Positions 11,360 to 23,049 of a stretch of 64,000 nt of DNA are shown here, piece after piece (the stretch's first letter is position 1; each line of letters opens with the position of its first letter). Under the pieces are notes generated by a model. The model made no database searches and had not been told where the DNA came from. It was given only the letters and a program-made list of their open reading frames with translations. The DNA lies in NCBI RefSeq assembly GCF_030247195.1, contig NC_080671.1, positions 8,881,343-8,945,342 on the forward strand, given 5' to 3'. The DNA comes from Topomyia yanbarensis. Lineage: Eukaryota; Arthropoda; Insecta; Diptera; Culicidae. The position numbers and the translations under genes were made by a program.

Positions 11360-12732
11360 GTAACGACTAGAGATGGTCGGGTTTCAATTTTTTCGAACCC
11401 GAACCCGAGAGCTTGAAAATTGAAAACCCCGAACTCGACCCGAGCACGAAATTATAAAATTTGAAAAACCCGCACCCGACCCGAGCCCGAAAATTTTAAA
11501 ATTAGAAAACCCGGACCCAACCCGTACCCGAGAATGAAAATTATGTAAAACCCGAACCCGACCTGACCCCGAGAATTTCAAAATTTGAAAACCCGAACCC
11601 GAAAATTTTTAATTTGATAAACCCGATCCGAACCCAACTTGTTAATATGGAGAATCCACCAAAGATCTCGAAGATTTTTAATTTTAGGCACCCTAGGCTC
11701 ATCTTAGAATAGTAGAATCATTCGAATCTGAAGTAGCACCATACGCGTTGAGTTATATCTGCCTATGGCAAAACGAATCACTGGCGAGTAGAATCCGCAT
11801 TTTTATTTGATATTATTGAACGTCGAATTTGTAATGTTATGAGAAACTTGTAGAAACGGAATGTAGAATAAATCGGCCGCTAACTCATGGGGAAACAAAA
11901 AACTTAATGGTGACAGTTTCAAACAACCTTGCCTGTCGTACTTAACCAAAATTTCTAATTTTGTATCAAAAGCTAATTCCATACATTTCTTTTCTAAGAA
12001 ATGTAAAACCATTCCTGCAAGGTAGTTTTGTATGATTTATCACATGTATTAAATTAGCTATTAGGCCACAGCAGTACCACCAAATTTGTGATTTCAATAT
12101 ATGGGAATTGTGAAATCGTCCCCGGGCTACAACGCCCTTTTTAGTCAATGGTTACAGTTTATTTTAACTGAAAGCAATCTTTATCATAAATCAATTTGAT
12201 TATTATTAAACTTCCATTAAAGCAGGTACAACCTATTTGTTGCATTTGACCAACTTAACAGTGCCCGCTTAAAGTTTGTTTGAGGTACAAATGTACCCCA
12301 CAAAACCGTTTACGTTAATGTTTTGTCACGTTTACATAATTCCGAAGATACTATTATATCTTTTTTAAAAGCAAAACATCGATACATAGTAAGCGAAAAA
12401 CTATTGTAAAATTGTATGTTTTAGAATAAAACTATCCAATTTAATTATAAATTTAATAAAAATTAGGAATATTAGAGGGATTTTAGTTCTGGGGTACGAA
12501 TGTATCCCACAAAACCGTTCACTTAGAGAAAAAATCACGAAACCGTTGTAGGGTTAATGGACAATTATTATTCAATATGTAGCAAAAAGAACTACCATTA
12601 AGTGCACTCGCAACACCCACTGTTCGATTTCTCGCGACTGTCAAATCGACCAATCAGGAGCGGATCAATAGATTGGTTTTTATTGTTCCTACTTCCCGTA
12701 GATTTCTACTCGCATTGCTTTAGACACTATTT

Positions 12733-13502
12733 CGTCGCTGTTGTGCTATCTTATGACAAACGCCATTTTGGGGTAAACTGAGTTAGATATGCCACATTAC
12801 TTGTTTGAAAAATCTCTACAAAGTGGCGTTTTCAGAATTTTGAAATTCTACTTGGTTACTTAGATATAGCTAGAAACATGATAAGAAATTGTGAGTTTTT
12901 TGCTTCAAATCACTATATTAAGGGATTGGCTCAAGTTATATTGAAGTTTTAGACGGTTTTATGTGTGAAAATTTCTGAGGAACACAATAGCATAAACATT
13001 TTCGAAAGAAAATTATACGAGTTGTGAGAAAAACACAGTTTTAGTTTTGAACTGGAAATAAAATATATTTGGCAACACTGTAATCAAAAATAACCATATT
13101 TTCTAGATTCCCTGACTCATTTCCTTTAAAATGCATTTCACCGAATGTTTATAGACCATATGAACCCAAAGATATGAATAAAAGGTAAAAAGTGATGATT
13201 TTTTTCTATGGAAAATTTTCCATGCACGATTATGACACGTCATACAAATTTTGTCATCAATACACGCCTACGACACGTGTGAGTGCAACTTTTGTTTACA
13301 TTCATAGTAAAAACTCGCAACATAGTCAACCGATCTTCGTAATATTTGAGAGATTAATGCAGAACAGATAGAAGCATCAATTGTCTTCTTTGGATTGTTT
13401 ATACCATTTATAAGTTTCAAGATATTCAATCTCAAACTTTAAAAATCGTTTTTCTCGAAATGTACTAAATGGCGCTTGTCATAAGATAGCACAACAGCGA
13501 CG
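12733..13502 (+). mobile_element. 770-bp MITE with 4-bp target duplication
   Basis: Termini are CGTCGCTGTTGTGCTATCTT and its inverse AAGATAGCACAACAGCGACG, with the similarity continuing to about 36 bp. The target duplication is ATTT (12729-12732 and 13503-13506). A second copy lies in inverted orientation at 37237-37965 and is similar throughout. Neither copy encodes a protein. This copy is nested inside hAT-type element 1 and is therefore younger than it. Confidence 0.9.
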
Positions 13503-13876
13503 ATTTGCTGTACGCGTTAGCTGAGTTTTACGCATTTTCTCTGACCGCGGCCTACGTATCGGATTTAAAGTACCTGTCGAAATTGATATTTTAAAACATA
13601 AAGTTGAACCAATATTTTCCGATAAATTCTTGTTGACTTGATTTATTACTAATTATCATTAAAAATAAATCGCAGAGATTTTAGATGTGAGACACGTATT
13701 GTTGAATGCTCTCTCATGAATATTCTTTTAAAATATAAAATAATTCAGTCAGTTTGCGAATCTGAAGAGACAGCATTTTATACAAGAATGAAAAAATACT
13801 TTATTTGAGGACCAGAAAATACGACGAATTCTAGCGATTTAAAGGTGCTAGGATTACTGTGCCCTAATTCATCTTA

Positions 13877-13976
13877 GCACCTCTATTCATCCCACCCATT
13901 TGAACACATTAGTTAGAGCAGTGTCTGCTATCTCTATTCAATGCATTAGCTCAAATGGTAGGATGAATAAAGGTGC
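13877..13976. repeat. 100-bp foldback inside hAT-type element 1
   Basis: GCACCTCTATTCATCC at 13877 pairs with GGATGAATAAAGGTGC ending at 13976, and the pairing continues through CATTTGA/TCAAATG and ATTAG-type segments to a short central loop. It may be a further nested MITE or a structural part of the host element. Confidence 0.65.
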
Positions 13977-14521
13977 GTTGTACTCGACTTTTCGCTTCGC
14001 TGTAACGCGAATATTTTACATTTTCCAAGCCAGATTTTTTACTGATCTGCTTCTTAAGAACGAAGCAAAGATGTTGATGCCTATTTAAGAGCAATCCAAC
14101 CAATGAGGGCTGAGTTATCAGCGAAATAGTGTGACATCGTGACTAATGAGATGAATAAGGGCACGACTACCCTACCATTTGGTACGGTTATATGTATCAC
14201 GATGTATAAAAAGAGACTGGGTTTTGTGTATAGACAGTGTCAAGAAATGGTTGGGTTGTTTTGTTCAAAACCCGAACCCGACCCGACCCCGACAATTTCT
14301 AATTTGAAGAGCCCGAACCCGACCCGAGCCCGAAAGATCAAAATTTTAAAAACCTGGACCCGACCCGAGCCCGAGAATTTCAAATTTGAAAACCCGGAGC
14401 CCGACCCGAACCCGAGAAGCTTAAATTTATAGAACCCGAACCCGACCCGAAACCCGTCGGGTTCGGGCCGGGTCCGGGTTTCGGGTCTAAAAACCCGAAC
14501 CCGACCATCTCTAGTAACGAC

Positions 14522-15137
14522 ATATAATTAGGAAGGGACTGGAAGGTGAAGTATTTTTCAAATATTAAGAGCCATAGTACTCAAGGGAGAGCAAGGATTT
14601 GAAGTAAGATTATTATTTTAAATATTGGGTAGGGTGGTAATAATTTAGTAAAATCAGGAAATTAACTTTATAACGGTTCGAGATAGAGTTTCGTTGTCTT
14701 CCAGAAAATTGAAGAAAATAAAATTTTAAAAAACTTTTTCGAAGACCTAGAAACTCTATGTCGTGTACTTTTCATTTTATAAGAATCTAGCTAATACCCA
14801 ACGCGCGTTGCTGCAGCTTTCAACGAAATGGGTGGAAAACACAGTTTGTTCCGAAACGCCATCTGGCGGGCAGATAATCCCCAAACTACAGCATACAAAC
14901 ACGCTCCATAACAAATGCCTAATACCTATAAATTTTTACTGCAATCGGTTCAGCCATTTTGGAGTCATATATATATACAAACATTGACTTTTATATGTAT
15001 AGATAGATAGATTTACCAAGAAAAATTTTAGTGTTTCTTAAAAAATGGTTTTCTTTGTATAACTTTTGCAGTTTTGATTTTTCATTAAGATCGCTTTAGA
15101 AATACTTTCAAATATTTTGAACGAGATTTGTCTTAAT
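14522..15137. other. No gene seen between two hAT-type elements
   Basis: AT-rich spacer of about 600 bp, without repeat termini or recognisable coding sequence. An open frame of 74 codons at 14763-14987 has no recognisable features. Confidence 0.5.
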
Positions 15138-15439
15138 ATACCGAACAGGGTTGTTAATCGATAATTAATCGTCATCGTCGATAACGTTAACCACCCGTCA
15201 ACGTCATCGGAAACTCCGTTAACGATAATGTATCGTCGCCTTCATCGTCATCGTCGATAATTGTATCGTCGTTTTCATCGTCATCGTCGGTTCATCGGTT
15301 ATCGCGATACATTTTGCGTTACTTTCCCGTTTATTGGGGTTGAAGTTGATGCGGTTAACTTTCAATTGTTTAGAAATAAATAACTATTAAAGGACATGTT
15401 GTTGGAAGTTGAAAAACAAAAGTTTTGGACATTTTCTAT

Positions 15440-16604
15440 CACCGAGCAAAATCTACTTTGAAATTCCATAAAAAAGAGTTATGACTTTCAGACATAAGGG
15501 TTTTAAATGAAATTTATAAGTTTGTCTTATGATATGGAGGGGAAATTTACCAAAACCTACACTTATTATTTTCATAGGACAGCCCTATGAAAATCATAAA
15601 AATGTCCTAATGAACGCCATAGATGGTCATTTAAGGTAATTATTTTGTAGTATTATGAATTTATTAGAAAACGGATATAGAATAAGGATCTTCATAAAAC
15701 AACCTTATGAAATTCATAGCAGTGGTCGAGTAAATGCCATAGGTTTCCAGTTATGGAAATTATTGTGTATTCATATAAAGATTGGAAAATGGCTAACATT
15801 TCAATAGAGTCAGCAAATCAACCAAAATACATTTAAATAGGAAATGTTGGGTGAACCTTTAATCGCTTAATATAGATCATATCAAAAGATTAAAAAGAAA
15901 ACTGTCTCTTATTAGGTTAAAATTTTTGCTTAGTGAGTAACGGTTCCTCGTCGTTCCCCAAGAGTTTATACAGTGAAATTTATATCAGGATGATAATGAT
16001 TGTTACATCTCAAGTAATTTGGATTATAATAAAGCACACGACAGCCACTTATTAACTTTATTCACAACTAATTACAAATGTAAGAAGTTCGTATCAATGA
16101 AAATCAGATTCTTTTGGGGAGCAAAGATCATAATCACATTACTTATTTATTCCTCTCAATAATGTCTTAGATGATGTAAACAATACTCAAGTGCGATTTA
16201 GTTTTAATTTGCGTGCAAATTTCAAGTACTGTTCAGAAAATCGGGAGCTTATATTTGCTGGTCTAAAATTATTTGTTTCTGGTTTGCCATCTTTGCCAGT
16301 ACTGAATTCATAATTTTTCACAAAAGTGACGTTTATGAAAAATTAAGTATGAGGTTATGGAATCAATAGTATATTTCAAACGGGTTTCATAAGACTTACT
16401 TATGAAATTTAACAACATATCTATCGAAGTGGGGCCATAAGACTGTCTTATGAAATAAATAAAATGGACTTCCATGGAGTACATGAATGAAGATAAATGA
16501 ATTCATATGTCTGCTATTGACATGTTTAAGAGTCCAATGGAATCGTTGTAAGGCTGGTTCATATGTAGCAACTTCTGAAATTCTTAGATGCTTTTTCCTC
16601 GGTG
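15440..16604. mobile_element. Element with 3-bp target duplication, nested in hAT-type element 2
   Basis: Termini are CACCGAGCAAAA and TTTTTCCTCGGTG, an inverted repeat of about 12 bp with one mismatch. TAT is duplicated at 15437-15439 and 16605-16607. The opposite arm of the host element (about 18450-18475) shows the uninterrupted sequence, reading through CATTTTCTATGCAC in inverse orientation, so the insertion point and the 3-bp duplication are supported by an internal empty site. A terminal CAC with a 3-bp duplication resembles CACTA/EnSpm, but no transposase is present and the superfamily is uncertain. CTTATGAAA-like motifs recur near both ends. Confidence 0.85.
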
Positions 16605-16607
16605 TAT

Positions 16608-16970
16608 GCACAGGGGGCGGGGGGGGGGGGGTCCGACGATGTGTCAAAATGGAATTTTTTGGCAACTTTTCGGAAGAGTTTTATATTGAAGGGAAAGTTA
16701 TTGGCAGTTGACAATCAATAGTTTTGGACATTTTAAATACACAGGGAGTTCGACGATGTGTCAAAATGAATTTTTTCAACTTTTGAGGAAAGTTTCTTAT
16801 ATTGAAGAAGTTATTGGTAAGTGAAAATCAATAGTTTTGGACATTTTCAAGGTACCGTCGGTGCATCAAAAAATAAAGAATTTTTTTTCAACTTTTCGCG
16901 AACTTTTTATATTGAAGGGCAGGTTGTTAGCAGTTGAAGATCGATAGTTTTGGACATTTTCAATTCACTC
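16608..16970 (+). repeat. Tandem ~113-bp units inside hAT-type element 2
   Basis: The motif TTTTGGACATTTT recurs at 16722, 16835 and 16948, 113 bp apart. Each unit also carries GACGATGTGTCAAAA or a variant, CAACTTTT and TATATTGAAGG. A G-run at 16614-16631 interrupts the first unit. Two inverted units lie at about 18290-18520. Confidence 0.85.
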
Positions 16971-18289
16971 GAGGATCTAAATTGGCAAAAAGGTGAAAGA
17001 AATTCTTTGAACCACGAAAAACATTTTTAGTTATAGTGTCTTCAGCAAAGTTTATTTATATTTTTTGAATTAAAAAAGTATTAGTTGGGTGATTAATCCC
17101 TCTAAAGCTGAGAAGAAAGTTTTTGCTTATGTTTATGAAAATAAAAAAAACTTTCTTTGGCAAAGTTGTTGAGAATATCTTAAGTATTAACTTCGCTGAA
17201 GAGACTATGTGTCTATCTGTCGATTTTAATTTACATTTGTGGAGATTTTTTTGATATACCCCTGAAAAGTGCTTTTTTCAAAATACTTTTCCTGGTAATT
17301 TTGTAGAATTTCAAAATGTTCCAAGATATTGTTCAGCATAAGAAAATACAGAATTTCGGTAATGTAAGTTTATTTGTATCTCTTACAACTTAGAAGTTAT
17401 CGAATGTTTTAGTGCTCAAAAAGCGATATTTTGGTACGGAAGCCGCAAATTTCCGCAGACGAATACCAATACGAATCTGCAAAACAAACACTATCAAAAT
17501 CGTTTGGTGGGCTCTAGCTTACGTTCAAGTCAAATTCGAGTAAATTCCTTCTTTAGCATATTTTTCTTATCTTAGAGATGCAAAATATACAAAAATAATA
17601 ATACTGTACTGTAAGACCTCCTTAAGGGAATTTTTTACTAAATGATCAGAACGGGTTATGAGGCTTTGTCGAGGAACTAAAGAAGAATATTTTAACCGCT
17701 TCGGTTTATTAAAAAGAAAGAAAAAATATATGTTAGTTCAGGTGTTTGCGTTTCGACTTCGTCTCTTCAGAACCAGAAAAAATATGTTCCGATTTTGTCA
17801 ATGTCATCGTTTTATCAGCCTATAATTCGCCAAGGGGCTGATAAAAACGGGTCTTCACTGTATTCAAAAAACGAATAAAACTCTATTATGAGGCCGTACG
17901 TAAATTACACTACATATTTAAGGGTAAAAGAAGGAAGTATGAAGCATCTTGTTACATAGTGGAGAGAAGAAACGGATGAGGGGGCTAAAAGCTTCCTAAC
18001 TAGAAAAGGAAATCAACCATGGAAATATGTATGTATATTCTCCTTATCAAAATCCGAAATCTTCTGGTTTAAATTAAAATTGTAATAAAATCTGTTAATC
18101 ACCACACGACTTGAATGTGTAGTGTAATTTGAGAAGGGCCTAATAATAGTGGTTTAGTAGTTTTTTCAATATGTTTTTGCGTGCTAAAAATCACTAGCTC
18201 AAAATTTGTTTTCTTCATGGTCAAAACAATATTGATCACCTTTTTGCCGCTTGGAAACACTGTGCACCTGGGACTCTTCTGTGCACCAA

Positions 18290-18520
18290 CTTACTCGAAA
18301 AGTTGAAAAAATTCAATTTTGACACATCGTCGGACCCTTCTGCGTATTGAAATGTCCAAAATTATTAATTTTCAATTGCCAACAACTTTCCCTTCAACAT
18401 AATACATTTTCCCGAAAAGTTGAAATAATTTCATTTTGACGCATCGTCAGACCTCGTTGTGCATAGAAAATGTCCAAAATTATTGATTTTCAACTGCCAA
18501 CAACATGTCCTTCAATAGGT
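18290..18520 (-). repeat. Inverted counterpart units of the 113-bp array
   Basis: Two units with TTTTGACACATCGTCGGAC and AATGTCCAAAATTATT are the reverse complement of the left-side array. Left and right arrays differ in copy number, about four against two. Confidence 0.8.
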
Positions 18521-18742
18521 ATTTATTTCTAAACAATTGAAAGTTAACCGCATCAACTTCAACTCCAATAAACGGGAAAGTAACGCAAAATGTATCGCGA
18601 TAACCGATGAACCGACGATGACGATGAAAGCGACGCTACAATTATCGACGATGACGATGAAGGCGACGATACATTATCGTTAACGAGTAACGCCGATAAA
18701 TTATCGTGAAAAATGTATCGCATTAACAACCCTGATACCGAA

Positions 18743-20521
18743 CCTCTAGCTTCTCTCGTTAGAAAGTTATATATACTTCTTACTAAAAATTAACAATTTA
18801 TTTAGTTAATATTGCAAGACATAAAAGAAAATATCGCATTTTCCATTTTTTGGTGTTCTATACTACAAAGCATGCTATTTCATATGGCAGCAACGGTATT
18901 TAATGTTAACGGACCACTTCAATATCCACTGTGGTAATACTGCACTTGACAATCCTGATTTAATCCAAATTTCCTCGACACCTAAAACAAAGAGTAACAA
19001 ACATTTAAAAATGCTCGTCGAACCTACATATTTATTCTTCACGAAGATTTCCTGTCCGAAAAAGTTAACGTGGAGGTTAGATTCACCTAGTATGGCACTC
19101 TCTGACATTGTAGCTTTCGGGACAGTATATCTGCGTAACTACATAAAAGGAAACATTCAAGGTACCTTGATCCCTTCATATTAACTACAGGAAGCTCTTC
19201 TAATTGACTTTTTCACGAAATCCTCAAGAGCGGAATTTCCTGTTCGAAAGTTAATTTCAAGTCCATGTTTGTTTACTTGCTCATTGGCAACACTATGGAA
19301 TATGGAGCAATTTATGTGCACTTTGCGAAATTGGCTTCGATGTGGTGAAAATTGAATATTGAATCTTTCGTAACACATATATTACAGTATAGTCAATTGT
19401 GTATGTAAAATAGGCCTTTGATATCAAGTTTTATTTCGGAAAATCAATTTAGGTAACTTTTTATCGCATATCTAATGAAGAAAATTGGTAATACAAACTG
19501 GCATAATTGTCCATTAGTTGGTGATCGTTTGTTACACTGTGAAAGCATGTTGCGTTAAAAAAAATCCCATGGCCAGCTAGCTACAATTTCGCTCTTTTGT
19601 TTATATAATTGACATGAGTTCCATTGAAATGAATCAATGAATTGATCGAACGTAAATAATAAACGTTCGTTGTGCAATTTAGTAACAAATTAGATCTACC
19701 TACCTACACATTCGCCTCAAACATTAAACCCAAGCGCACAAAGCAAAATGAATCAACGCTGATGATGATGGGTAGAGCGAAAGAGACAACTAATACCACG
19801 ACACTATGTTAACCGTGTTTGCAAATGGAGCTCGCATGGACACACTATTTTGTGTACGAATAATTATACATAAAGATAAAAGTGTGCTGGAAACGAGCAC
19901 AACACAAAAGATAGCATAGTGTTTGAACAGCAAGCACAGTCGCATTCACTGGGTAGCGTACCTCCACAGACAGTGTAACGGACTTCTAACTCAGCTGCAC
20001 TGGCTGTGAGAAAACACACAACGCAGTGACCTGCTTCGTCTGCCGCTCAACAGGCAACTGAGCTGCTCTGGCGAAATCCGTCCGTTTAAATAATCGATGA
20101 TGACGTCATTCATAGAAGCGTAGCGCGCTAGGTACACAAATCTGTCGTGCTGGACTAGGGAAGCGCTATCTTCTGTGTGTAAATGCGCGATATTTTGACT
20201 AGGTTGCTCATTATTTAAATTTTTAATGCCATGATATCAAAAATCTTTGGGTTTATCTATTGGAATCTATTCTTAGAAGTATTTCGGGGCGATACGCGCA
20301 AAAAATTTGAAAATTTATCGTGAGACGGTTGAATAATATGCGTTTAAAATTGGACCACTTTTCGTTACATACCATTTTTGTAGAATTTGCAACGTGCACC
20401 CCTATATCGAAAACAAAGGCGTAGTCCTACGTCAAAAGTTAAAATTCCTGCTAAATTCAAGAAGAAGCAGTCTTTTTGGAAAAAAAAAAGGCTAGCACTG
20501 CAGAAAAATTTCCAAGAAAAA
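18743..20521. other. No gene supported; CRE-like palindrome
   Basis: No recognisable coding sequence or repeat termini. TGACGTCA at 20101-20108 is a perfect CRE/ATF-type palindrome in a moderately G+C-rich stretch (about 19930-20170). That could be regulatory but is not supported by any adjacent gene. Confidence 0.35.
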
Positions 20522-20738
20522 ATGGATGCTGTAAAGAAGTTCAATGTCCTGGAGGGGAAATGAGTGGAGAACAAGAAGCGGATACTTCAGGCAAAAAGGT
20601 ACAAAATTGGTTGTCTTCATAGATACAGGATAGTGATGAGCAGCACGCGATGGTTGGCGATCCAAGGTACCCTAAAGCGACGAAACGCGACCAATCGGAG
20701 AAAAAGCACCGGACTCCCAATAGATTTTATAGAAGCTG

Positions 20739-21341
20739 ATGGAAGCGCACGAAAACGAGTCGGAATCGAATGAAGAGGATGAAGAGTTGAGAGAGTTCAG
20801 TAGAGAGCAGTTGGAGATTATAGCTAGACTGTTGGAAAATCGCAGGCGAAACGGGCCAGGGAAGAAATCAGTTGGGCCGACAAAGGAACAGTTGGCTGCT
20901 CGCCAAGCTGTATCAAAACATTTGCCAATATTTAGGGGTGAGCCAGAGATTTGGCCAATATTTATTAGCAGCTTTGAATATACGACACTAGCGTGTGGAT
21001 TTTCAAATTTAGACAATTTGAAACGCTTGCAAGACAGTCTGCAAGGAGAAGCTCTAGATGCCGTCAGAAGTCGACTTGTTCTGCCAGAGTCGGTACCGGA
21101 TGTAATCAAGGATTTGCGAGACCTTTTTGGAAAGCCAGAAAAGCTGCTGAACAGTTTGCTGCAAAAGGTACGCAGAACACGACCACCTAGAGTCGATCGG
21201 TTGGAAACGTTCATCCACTTCGGAATAACAGTAAAGCAACTGTGTGATCATTTGGAAGCAGCGAAGCTAGTCGATCACCATAGCTACAAACTAGGCTGGG
21301 ATCGTTTTAAACGCAATAATGAAGGCACGCATATTTACTGA
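20739..21341 (+). pseudogene. gag: BEL Gag-like segment (DUF1759 type), broken
   Basis: The frame runs from an acidic N-terminal stretch into a Gag segment recognisable by LPIFRGEPEIWPIFISSFE and, downstream, FSNLDNLKRLQDSLQGEA and ETFIHFGITVKQLCDHLEAA. These match the DUF1759 region at the N-terminus of BEL/Pao polyproteins. Gag forms the particle that packages element RNA. The first ATG in the frame is at 20739, but the family usually has more sequence upstream, which here is in other frames and unrecognisable. The frame ends just after the CDHLEAA motif. The segment that normally links it to the zinc knuckles is shortened and shifted into the frame starting at 21319. Confidence 0.85.
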
Positions 21342-23049
21342 TTTCATGAACAACATAGTGTCGGATGTTTCAGAGGTTAGCGAGCCGACAGCCTCCGAGA
21401 TATACGATCCACAGCGTTTTGGAAAAGCACCTCAGAAAAAGAAGGAATTCGTTCATGTACATACAACAAAGCCAAACATAGGCGATGAAGTCAGCAAACC
21501 GTGCTGGCTATGCAAAGGAGCCGATCACAAAATCAGATTCTGCGATCAGTTCAAACAAATGAATGTTTCGGACAGGTTTAAGGTGTCGGAGCGGTTCAAA
21601 CTCTGTATTCTCTGCTTGAACAATCATGGGAGGAGTCGCTGTAGCCTCAAGCTTCGCTGCACTGTTGGTGGCTGCCAAGGTAGCCATCATCCGCTTCTGC
21701 ATCGTAAAGTCGAAGCAGTTCAGGTGCTAGAAGCTGAGTGCAACGCGCACAATCGCTTAACCCGATCAGTCATCTTCCGGATGCTACCGGTGACGATTCA
21801 CGCTGGGAACTGTACAGTTAAAATTCTAGCGTTTTTAGACGAAGGCTCTTCAATTACGCTAATCGACGATGAAGTCTTGCAGAAACTTCCCGTTCACGGG
21901 GAAATAGAACCACTGGTTGTGACTTGGACTGGTAACATGAAGCGATTCGAGGACCAGTCAAGGAAGGTGAATTCGATGGTGTCTGCGAGAGACCGTTACG
22001 AAAATTTCCAGCTATTAAATGTACGATCAGTCAAGGGTCTACTGTTGCCGAAGCAAAACGTGCAGGTTGAAGAGATAGTAGATCGCTATCCTCATCTGAG
22101 TGGTGTGTCTAGCCATGCCGTAGACGAGCCGAAGATAATGATCGGTCTAGATAATTTGCATGTCTTTGCACCTATAGAGTCGCGCGTTGGCCGATTTGGC
22201 GAGCCAATTGGAGTTCGGTCGAGGTTGGGATGGACAGTGTATGGAACGCAAAGACAGACCTCTATCCAGCAGGCGTATACGAACTTGCATGATGCATTGC
22301 CAATTACCAATCGGGAACTGCACGATTTGTTACGAAGCCAGTATGTATTAGAGGAGGTAGGCATCTCGCAAAACATTCCAGAATCAGTCGACGATATGCG
22401 AGCCCGGGAGATACTAAGATCAACAACAGTTCGTATAGGTGACCGATTTGAGGCGGGACTGTTGTGGCGCAATGAGGAGCGTCGTTTCCCGGATAGTTAC
22501 CCGATGACCTTGAGGCGATTGAAAGCGTTGGAGAGAAAACTTGCGAAGAATCCAGAGCTCCAACAGATCGTTAATAAGCAAATAGTCGAGTACGTTCAGA
22601 AGGGTTATGCTCATAAAATTACAGCTGAAGAGCTCACTGTACCCAACGCTTTCGCTGTCTGGTATCTTCCATTGAACGTAGTACTAAATCCTCGAAAACC
22701 AGGAAAGGTTCGTTTGGTGTGGGATGCTGCTGCCACGGTAAACGGCATATCCTTGAACTCCGAGGTACTGAAGGGACCCGACCTGCCAGCAGTGATTCAG
22801 CGCTTTCGGGAAAAATGTATCGGATTCGGTGGAGACATCAAAGAGATGTATCACCAGCTACGAATAAGACATGAGGATAGACAGTCACAGCGATTCCTGT
22901 ACCGCTTCGATTCCTTCAAGCCACCGCAAATCTATGTCATGGACGTTGCGACGTTCGGCTCGACATGTTCACCCTGTTCGGCCCAGTTCATTAAGAACGT
23001 GAATGCTGAAGAACATGCGGTGCATGTTCTTCAGCATTCGACAGTGTAG
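21319..23049 (+). pseudogene. pol: BEL pol segment: zinc knuckle, protease, RT N-half
   Basis: This is a 576-codon frame. CWLCKGADHKIRFC followed by a CILCLNNHGRSRC segment gives paired CCHC-type knuckles at about residues 61-125. LDEGSSITLIDD at about residue 175 corresponds to the aspartic protease-like region of BEL (DUF1758 type), with Asp replaced or shifted relative to a classic DSG motif. RT fingers and palm begin near residue 455 (KPGKVRLVWDAAA) and pass through FGGDIKEMYHQL and FGSTCSPCSAQF. The frame ends just before the expected YVDD catalytic box, which is absent. The break coincides with the hairpin at 23001-23039. The start at 21319 is only the first ATG after the upstream frameshift. 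Confidence 0.85.
23001..23039. repeat. Perfect 18-bp hairpin at a deletion junction
   Basis: GAATGCTGAAGAACATGC (23001-23018) and its exact inverse (23022-23039) flank the 3-base loop GGT. It lies where the RT catalytic box should be. The next pol residues, in a different frame, begin at 23040. Confidence 0.9.

Larger units (their letters stand above)
11368..14513. mobile_element. Large non-coding hAT-type element 1
   Basis: Termini are TAGAGATGGTCGGGTT (left) and AACCCGACCATCTCTA (right). An exact 8-bp target duplication GTAACGAC lies at 11360-11367 and 14514-14521. The 8-bp size and the TAGAG start fit the hAT superfamily. Both subterminal zones (about 11385-11640 and 14265-14500) hold arrays of CCCGAACCCGA-like repeats in AT spacers, a layout known for hAT transposase binding sites. 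The 3146-bp interior contains no transposase frame. It hosts a nested MITE (12733-13502) and a 100-bp foldback (13877-13976). Fragments of the same family occur at 1648-1951 and about 43850-44050. Confidence 0.9.
15146..18734. mobile_element. Large non-coding hAT-type element 2 with long inverted arms
   Basis: Termini are CAGGGTTGTTAATCG and CGCATTAACAACCCTG. The target duplication ATACCGAA is exact at 15138-15145 and 18735-18742, an 8-bp hAT signature. The inverted arms run about 290 bp from each end (15146-15436 against about 18445-18734). They contain arrays of ATCGTCATCGTCG motifs, then a TATCGCGATAC palindrome, then an AACTTCAACYCCAATAAAC-type segment. Next come units ending TTTTGGACATTTTC in tandem on the left (16608-16970) and inverted on the right (about 18290-18520). 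The total is 3589 bp, including a nested 1165-bp element at 15440-16604. No transposase frame is present. Confidence 0.9.

Noticed and set aside
20101..20108. Perfect CRE palindrome TGACGTCA as a functional enhancer
   Set aside because: A single 8-bp match without neighbouring sites or a gene is expected by chance about once per 65 kb.
18743..20521. 5' LTR of the BEL element
   Set aside because: No segment here matches the candidate LTR at 25153-25640 by eye.
20672..21214. Minus-strand frame of 180 codons opposite BEL gag
   Set aside because: Antisense shadow of the gag-like frame, Ser-rich with no family match.
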